A stretch of 64,000 nt of DNA from Rapana venosa. Taxonomy: Eukaryota; Mollusca; Gastropoda; Neogastropoda; Muricidae. Every line of letters starts with the position of its first letter. The first letter of the stretch is position 1. Positions 56,144 to 64,000 of this stretch are shown here, one piece after another. The translations under genes were made by a program, and so were the position numbers. A model generated the notes under the pieces. The model was not told the DNA's origin, searched no databases, and saw nothing but the letters and a program-made list of their open reading frames with translations. Location: positions 6,168,082 to 6,232,081 of the forward strand of contig CM054158.1 in the NCBI GenBank assembly GCA_028751875.1, read 5' to 3'.

Positions 56144-57432
56144 TGGAGGGGAATCACTCTTTTGTCTGTGCCGAGCAAGATACTGGCCTAGGTCATCATC
56201 AGAAGAATATCAGTCGCTGTGGATGATGCACTGAGGAAGGAACAAGCATGGTTCAGAAAGCAACGAGGATGTATAGACCAGATATTCATGCTCAGAAACA
56301 TCATCGAACAGTGCACAAAGTGGCAAAGGTAACTGTATGTGAATATTGTGGACTTCGAAAAGGCATTTGACAGCATACACAGAGACAGCCTTTGGAGTAT
56401 CCTTTGACACTATGGCATCCCATCGAAACTGGTACACCTTATCAAGAGCTTCTACGACAACTTCAGATGCTCTGTGGGCCATAGCAACACTGTCTTCAAA
56501 GTCAAGACTGGAGTAAGACAAGGATGTGTGATGTCGGCAGTTCTCTTCAATCTGGCCATTGATTGGGTGATGAGGAAGACAACAGAAGACACCCCAAGAG
56601 GGATTTGCTGGAGCCTGTTCTCAACACTAGACGACCTTGACTTTGCGGATGACCTGGCGCTGCTGTCACACACACACCAACATATCCAGGAAAAGACCAG
56701 CAGACTCCAAACATTCGGACAGCAAGTGGGGCTTCGTATTAGCACCAAGAAAACAGAGACAATTTCGCTCAATGTGAACACACCATCCCCTGTGAAAGTG
56801 AATGGAACTGACCTGCGCCAGACAGACAAGTTCACATACCTTGGCAGCAGCATCAAACCAGAGGGCGGCACAAAAGAAGACATCCACAACAGACTGGGCA
56901 AGGCCAGGAGTGTGTTTAGGGAGATGAACAATATCTGGAGATCAACTCAGTACAGCACCAACACCAAGCTGAAGCTATACCAGAGCTGTGTTGTGTCTAC
57001 GCTCCTGTACGGTTCTGAATGCTGGAGGATGAGGGAAGGGAATCTTACCAAACTTCGATCCTTCCACACCATATGCCTGCGAAGAATTCTCCGGATCTTT
57101 TGGCCAGAGAAGATCTCCAATGAAGACCTACTACGGAGATGCAGGCAGGAAGACATGGGAACCATCATCACCAGACAACAGTGGAAGTGGATTGGGCACA
57201 TCCTCCGAAGAGACCCACAGTCAATCACAAGAACAGCACTGCACTGGACCCCAGAAGGAAGGAGAAAGAAAGGAAGACCAAAAACAACGTGGAGGAGGAC
57301 TGTAGAAAGTGAGATGAATGCCTTGCAGCACTCTTGAGGATCAGTGACTAGGTTGGCCCAGGATAGACAGGAGTGGAAGCGCTTTGTTGCTGCCCTACAC
57401 ACCACTGGGTGTAATGGTTAATGATGATGATG
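56144..57432 (+). pseudogene. LINE (RTE-like group) with 287-residue open RT frame
   Basis: 5'-truncated: begins at WRGITLLSVPSKILA-type codons near 56,150. The first 330 bases carry stops but show CIDQIFMLRNIIEQCTKWQ and IVDFEKAFDSIHRDSLW (motif A). From 56,474 an uninterrupted frame runs to 57,337: GHSNTVFKVKTGVRQGCVMS (motif B), LDDLDFADDLALLSHTHQHI (intact catalytic FADD), KFTYLGSSIKPEGGTKEDIH, LLYGSECWRMREGN, IFWPEKISNEDLLRRCR, WKWIGHILRRDPQS and RRKKGRPKTTWRRTVESEMN. The 3' UTR ends in (ATG)n at 57,418-57,432. The least damaged RT frame in the window, hence a younger copy than its relative at 18,606-21,345. Confidence 0.8.
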
Positions 57433-57690
57433 TTGTGATAGAGGAAAGTTTATGTTCGGTCCCTATGAGCATGGCTTCGGTTTTATCTGCATTAAGTTGT
57501 AACTTGTTCTGAGTCATCCAGTTTTGAATGTCTTGAAGGCAGTAGGACATATTTGTCAAGAGGGAAGGCAAGTTTTCAACAGTATCACTGCACTGAAGCT
57601 GAGTATCATCCGCATAGAAATGATGATCAATATGGCGGTTGTTTATTAGGACCACCCAGAGAGTGTACTCTGACTCACTCATCCCACCTC
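57432..57690 (-). pseudogene. L2-clade LINE: RT palm fragment
   Basis: The minus strand encodes INNRHIDHHFYADDTQLQCS (intact YADD), SLLTNMSYCLQDIQNWMTQN and LQLNADKTEAMLIGTEHKLS. It is the same family as 4,400-5,600 with this part better preserved (that copy has a stop in YADD). It abuts the 3' tail of the preceding LINE. Confidence 0.75.
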
Positions 57691-57764
57691 TGATTCACTG
57701 TGAGATTGTAAGTACACACTGGATGAGAAGTTTGTGTGTATGACTGTTTTCAAGCACCATGCAA

Positions 57765-57870
57765 CACAGGGAGCCATACTCCGACTTCAGAAGTGTTTTT
57801 TTTCTCCTTTAAAAGAGAGTGAAGGTTGCTACACTGAGAGCTTGTCATAGGTGAAGACAATTCAATGGAA
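57765..57870 (-). repeat. Dispersed repeat of unknown class
   Basis: Plus strand GAGCCATACTCCGACTTCAG and GAGAGCTTGTCATAGGTGAA are the reverse of 11,650-11,760. Confidence 0.55.
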
Positions 57871-59425
57871 CAATTTTTTTTTAAAGATAGATTTCAGTTG
57901 TTCCTGTCAGTAAAACTGTTTCCTCTGTTCTGATTTTCTGTTCCTGGGGTGCTTTCATACTTCAGCTTCACAGCTCTTCATCAATCATCTGCTGGGATCT
58001 AATGGGTCGTCTGTTGGTCTGCTTCGCTCAGGGATGTCTATGTTTGGTCAATGGAACATTTTACTACATAACAACATTCTATGTAGGCTTTGGCTTAAAC
58101 ATCAACAACTGACAACGATTTTTAGCCTAGGCAATATGAATATAGCAGTATGCGATTGTTATCATTGTTGATATTATTTTGTTATTTGTTATTTTGGTTT
58201 GTAGTATTGTTATGATTATCATCATCATTATTATTATCACTATGATCATAATCATCATTATGTCATCATCATCATTACCCCCATTATTATCATAATCATT
58301 GTTGATGTAGTTGGGTTGGTGTTTTATTGCTATTATTACCAGCATCATAACCATATTTATTACTTGTTGTTGCTGTTGCTGCTGTTGTTGTTGTTGTCGC
58401 AGCTGTTGTAGCAGCAGCAGCAGAAGTACATGTCCTGGTCTAACTTCTCTTTTCATGATGACAACAAATTACTGTAATTTAGAAATACGTAATGACATCC
58501 TGCTAATTGTCACGAACATCAATCTACATGTATACATCAAGAGAGGAAACGTGCCACTGACTGGCTTTCTTGTTTGCTGTAAAGAGGTTTCCACACCACA
58601 CTGGGGAGGGGAGAGGGGTAGTGACAGAGAGAGAGGGAGGGAGAGAATCCCAACCCATGACTGAAGTACCATCAGTGCCCGCGCGTGTCATAACTGACTT
58701 GGAAACCTGCTATGTAACAAAGTTCTTTTTTTCCACTCTGTCAACATTTAATTTTGCATTGTACAACATTCTTCTGTGAACTGTAAAAAACGAATGTACT
58801 GTTTATGCCTATAGGAACCGAAGTGACTGAATGACCATCAAAGCAAGAGAGATGAAATCCTGCCTGCAACTGTAACAGAAAAACTCAGTTAGCTTACACC
58901 TTAAGGAAACCCGATACAGTCGTCCCTGCCTTGTCCTTTTTTATCGTCTACCTCCTTGCACTGTCTTCCCGATACAAGCAGACTAAGCCCGATAGTCATT
59001 CCATTACATTAATGATTATGTTAGGTATCTTTTTCTTTTCTTCTTCCTTTTTCTTTTAACTATACGGCACCTTGGATGACTTAAATTAACAACCATTGCT
59101 ATTCCATGTATGTTTTAGCACTCAACTTTACCATGGAATATCTTCATTTCAACACTGGTGTGTACTAATACCCAGTAATTCGTTCTGTTCGATATCCCTA
59201 GCAGATGATTTGTACACTGATTAGCAGAGACCTAAGCTTTTGACACACAACTACTATAAAAGAGAAACTTAAGTGAGCAATTCCTCTTCAATGCGGTGCC
59301 CTAAATGACTCCCATTGGAATTAAAGAAGACTTGAAGACAACGAAAAGAGTTTGTGTCTAGAAAAGTTCTCTCGGCTTACAACTTTTGTGATTTCAACAA
59401 AGTCTTCCTGCCAGCCATGTGGTAG
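57870..59425. repeat. Non-coding stretch with trinucleotide repeats
   Basis: Interrupted (ATT)/(ATC) repeats at about 58,160-58,310 and (TTG/CTG) repeats at about 58,362-58,425. The Asp/Asn and Cys repeat frames are artefacts. No gene supported elsewhere in the stretch. Confidence 0.6.
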
Positions 59426-59890
59426 GCATCCGTCAGTCTCGTCAGACTGGAGTTGCGCTCTGGGTGTTTATACTACAGAGCCCAAAGACTGGGTAAGTAA
59501 GTATGGAGGGTAAGCTGTTACCCATACCCCCCCCCCCCCCCCCCCCCCCCCCACGTCGTTGGAATGGTCCATTGGAAAGGCAATCGCCGACGATACACAT
59601 GGTTCCAGTGCCGTCGCAGGTGTTGCCAGAACGATGCTGTGTACAGCTCTTAAGATCCGACAAACCTCGGGGATGGTGTCTAAACACGACACCTGTGTAC
59701 ATGCTGTTTTGGTTTTCTTTTTACTTTGTCATCCGCTCCTACCGGCACACTATGGCCTACTCTTCCGAAAGGCAGAACGGGTTTTTAACGTGTGTGCAAG
59801 ATGTTCTGCATGCGTTGGCACATGGGGCCTCGGTTTATCGTCTCATCCGGACTTCCGCATTCCGTTCGATTTTTTGGTCGATGCCAGCAA
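59425..59890 (-). mobile_element. SINE copy, reverse orientation, with poly-C
   Basis: 59,720-59,885 is the reversed V-like core (TATGGCCTACTCTTCCGAAA, GATGTTCTGCATGCGTTGGC, GTTTATCGTCTCATCCGGAC). 59,640-59,700 is the reversed 3' domain (CCTCGGGGATGGTGTCTAAA). Upstream lies poly-C at 59,527-59,552 within a block I cannot classify. Confidence 0.65.
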
Positions 59891-60068
59891 TATAATTATA
59901 TGTGTCATCGTGATGAGTTTGTATAAGTCCATTCAGTTATGAATAAGCCGCTCTTCTGCATCATGGGTCAGTAATTACCCATTGTATGTGATAACAACAT
60001 CTAGCTATACATAAGGGATTAAAAATGACCTATGAATAACACTGTCATGCTTGATGACCCATTAATAA

Positions 60069-60348
60069 AGTTCTTTCAAGCCAGAAGGCCCATAGAGCCG
60101 GAGCTTATCCCGGTTTCTGTAGCGTTAAGTGAACTGATGGTTTTTCACCACCCCTGTGACAGGACGCTAGTCTGTCGCCAGATACTTCCCCAGCAGAGCT
60201 GGTACCCACTTGTACACCTGGGTGGAGTGAGGAAAATAGGAGTAAAGTGTCTTTCCCAAGGACACAACACCGAGCCGAGCGGGGATCGAACCCGCGACCT
60301 CTGGATCACGAGTTGACCGCCTAAACCACTCAACCACGGTGCCTCCCT
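60069..60348 (-). mobile_element. Second tRNA-derived SINE family, 280 bp, with target-site duplication
   Basis: Flanked by CATTAATAA at 60,060-60,068 and 60,349-60,357. On the minus strand: A box TGGTTGAGTGG near 60,336, perfect B box GGTTCGATCCC at 60,282-60,292, then TGTTGTGTCCTTGGGAAAGA and TACAAGTGGGTACCAGC, ending near CTTGAAAGAACTTTATT. The body is unrelated to the V-like SINE. Good promoter boxes and clean flanks suggest a fairly recent insertion. Confidence 0.85.
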
Positions 60349-60867
60349 CATTAATAACGGGATAGATTTAAATGACAGTCCAATTTTCTGTCAGTGCACT
60401 GCAACAGACTGTCAGCCAGACAGCATTTTATTTCAGTGATACACAAACTGACCAGGAAGTGCAGTTGCTGTCGGGCTTTTGAAGAGCTTCAAGTGGGAGA
60501 AGTGACCCTGAACCTACTAACATAGAACTTGTATTATAATAATCGGAAACGTGTTACCAGTGACATTCCTGAATTCATAGCAGCAGATGTAAGAGCTACA
60601 CTGGGAAAATGTGTGCACCACTAAAAGGTCAGTTCCTGTTGATGAAAGCACACAAATGTTTGGTTTGTTGTTGTTGTTTGTTCAGGTTTTTTTAGGGGTT
60701 TTTTTTGTTAGCACATTAATATTTGTGCAAATGAACAAATGCACTGGTGAAGATGTGACTGACTGAATGAATGAATTGGAAAAAAAACAAAAACAACATG
60801 AATGAATAAGCTAACTATGAGTAAAGGCTTCCATCAGTTGTCAGATGAATGACTGATTTATAAATTA

Positions 60868-60948
60868 CATCAAACCCTCCACATCAACAAACACACATAA
60901 AACCCTCCACATCAACAAACACATAAAACCCTCCACATCAACAAACAG
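60868..60948. repeat. Three tandem units of ~26 bp
   Basis: ATAAAACCCTCCACATCAAC repeated three times (first unit ATCAAACC...), nearly identical, so a recent local expansion. Confidence 0.85.
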
Positions 60949-60949
60949 G

Positions 60950-61590
60950 CATGATCCCAGAATTGGGGGGAGAAGAAACTGGAAATGGTGGCGAGATGGG
61001 GAGGGGGCAGTATGGAAAATCGACATGAGCTACACACACGCATGCAGAAACACACAAAGAACATACTACAGCACACTCGCACACAGAGAATGAACCCCAA
61101 ACTAGATTCCATGATATCAACATCTTTATTGATGTCTTATTATTACAAAATTCGGCAGTTAGTTCCATACAAATAATACCACTGTTTGAGCACAGTCATT
61201 CCAATCTCAATGTAGTAGTGCATTTCTTTACTCATAAATATTTCAACCATAACTACAAATCTCAGCTGTGAGTGGCTTGCTGAGAAGCTAACATGGTAAA
61301 CAGTTAGTTACACCTGTACACACGTCAAAGCAAAAATAAACCAGATGTATAATTATACCATCTATCAAATCAAAACTAATCGCACATCTTGTAAAATCGA
61401 TAAACTACCACCATTTAAGAGATTCTTGTGCATGGACTCCACGACTAGGTGAATGCACTTCAACTAAGCTTTATAAATGCCATACTTATACACATGTGTA
61501 TGTACACACATCTCCCCTCTCTCATGCGCAAACACTCACACACACACAAACACATCCAAGTGTACTCTTGTGCATACTTCCCCCCACCTT
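60950..61590. other. Non-coding stretch
   Basis: No supported feature. Confidence 0.5.
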
Positions 61591-61591
61591 G

Positions 61592-62790
<1,199 letters not shown>

Positions 62791-63006
62791 CCCCCCCCCC
62801 CCCCCCCCTCTAGTCTTGATGTAAGATTCCAATAGCACCAGATGAAAACCAAGTTGATGCCTGCCCAAACCAAGCTGACCAATGAATCAATGCAATGATC
62901 AGTACTAAAAGTACTGTGAAGGAAAGTTGGAAATGACGATAGCTAGGAACACATCATAGGTAGGGATGGATATGTGTGCGCGTGCGCGAGTGTGTATGTG
63001 TGTGTG

Positions 63007-63034
63007 AGAGATATAGAGTGAGAGAGAAAGAGAA

Positions 63035-63102
<68 letters not shown>
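63007..63102. repeat. (GA)n microsatellite
   Basis: About 95 bp, interrupted (GAAA) at the start and pure (GA)n after 63,050. Confidence 0.95.
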
Positions 63103-63104
<2 letters not shown>

Positions 63105-63214
63105 CAGTTGGCTTTTGTGAGGGCAAATGAGAAAGAGGTGAACACAAGAGGACATGTAAGCAAATAGTGTAAAAGATGACACAATAATGCAATAAAATTT
63201 GATCCCCCAAAAAT

Positions 63215-63545
63215 TAAATAAAAAAGAATCTTAAAGACTTATAAAAAAAATAACAATAAAGACATGTAAAAAAGATAACTTTAAAGACATATAAAAAGAT
63301 AACCATAAAGACATAAAAAAGATAACTTTAAAGACATATTAGAAAAGATAACCTTTAAGACATATAAAAAAGATAACCATAAAGACATGTAAAAAAGATA
63401 ACCTTAAAGACATAAAAAAAAGATAAGCATAAAGACATATAAAAAAGATAACCTTAAAGACATTAAAAAAAGAGATAACCATAAAGACAACACCAAAACC
63501 TTAAAGAAATAAAAAAAGGAAAACCTTAAAGACATAAAAAAATGG
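63215..63545. repeat. ~25-bp AT-rich minisatellite, about 12 units
   Basis: Units of the form AAAGACATATAAAAAAGATA followed by ACCTT or ACCAT. Alternation between CCTT and CCAT in successive units suggests a ~50-bp higher-order unit. Confidence 0.85.
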
Positions 63546-64000
63546 ATTAAGTACAAGCAACTCTGAAATATTGACTAGAAGATTGTCATTGGAAGTTACA
63601 TTCTCAAAGTTGACTTCCACTGAGAAAACAAATCTTTGGTAAGAAGGGACGACAAATTTGGCAACAGAATAAACGCTGACTCAAAGTGAAACGTTCATCG
63701 CAGACACAGCTGATGTGCTTGCTAATTAATCTGGAGTAATATGCAGAAAAATGCAAACATCTCTGATAACATTAATAAGTGAAGGGATTTGGTTTTGCCA
63801 TACCGACTGAAGCTTCAATTCCAGGATACTAAATCCAACAGAGTGTATGTTTCTTCTACTGACGGGAAAAAATCCCTGTGTATTTTTAAAGACTGTGCAG
63901 CACAGTGTGCACCTCTTTTTGCTGCTTTATCTGCTGTATCATTGCCATAAAAAAACCAACCACCACCACCACCTCCCAGCATGGGAGGGCAGCTAGCAGA
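63546..64000. other. Non-coding end of window
   Basis: A short (CCA)n near 63,960; no supported gene or repeat copy. Confidence 0.5.

Noticed and set aside
59470..59495. 14-nt microexon on the plus strand before GTAAGTAAGT
   Set aside because: Acceptor tract is weak and there are no neighbouring plus-strand exons; likely chance.
60282..60348. A possible tRNA gene on the minus strand
   Set aside because: Continues into a SINE body and is flanked by a SINE-type duplication.

Overview
This is animal (eukaryotic) nuclear DNA, not bacterial. Introns with GT/AG signals, dense (CA)n, (GA)n and (TA)n microsatellites, long poly-G/poly-C tracts, at least nine non-LTR retrotransposon (LINE) families, tRNA-derived SINEs and a piggyBac-like DNA element all point that way. 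A marine lophotrochozoan, most likely a mollusc, is my best guess; it rests on the LINE/SINE mix and is an inference. No complete host gene is visible. The only convincing host coding sequence is a set of small exon candidates on the minus strand at about 3.8-11.0 kb: an exon encoding a single transmembrane helix, a 13-nt microexon giving basic juxtamembrane residues, and weaker downstream candidates.

Layout. 0.9-1.5 kb: RNase H tail of a LINE. 1.9-2.2 kb: minisatellite. 2.36-2.7 kb: 5' endonuclease piece of a LINE (minus). 3.37-3.71 kb: SINE. 4.4-5.6 kb: L2-clade LINE. 7.78-8.66 kb: LINE with an 11-bp target-site duplication inside a tandem array. 9.4-13.3 kb: microsatellites, poly-G/poly-C and the host exons. 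13.3-17.4 kb: L2 tail, SINEs and another LINE. 18.6-21.3 kb: the longest single LINE fragment (endonuclease to 3' end). 22.4-23.5 kb: piggyBac-like element inside a SINE. 23.9-24.75 kb: 860-bp tRNA-headed retroposon with a 16-bp duplication. From about 25.9 kb to the 500-N gap (32,368-32,867) the consensus is poor. 32.9-33.9 kb: an unrecognised element end (broken ORF, 11-bp repeat array, 157-bp near-palindrome). 34.3-43.0 kb: poor sequence again, and 35.06-42.99 kb is an error-ridden second copy of the clean 43.03-50.64 kb. The clean copy holds a large endonuclease/RT LINE (minus) interrupted by a 1.5-kb solo-LTR-like insertion. 51.5-52.4 kb: CR1-like LINE. 52.8-56.1 kb: second copy of the large LINE, carrying two nested insertions. 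56.1-57.4 kb: LINE with a 287-residue open frame. 58-64 kb: SINEs, microsatellites and minisatellites.

The window is mainly a transposon graveyard in intronic or intergenic DNA. Its value is in the insertion history: several insertions can be dated relative to each other because an empty copy of the same site lies elsewhere in the window. Open frames reported in 25.9-32.4 and 34.3-43.0 kb should not be trusted as proteins.
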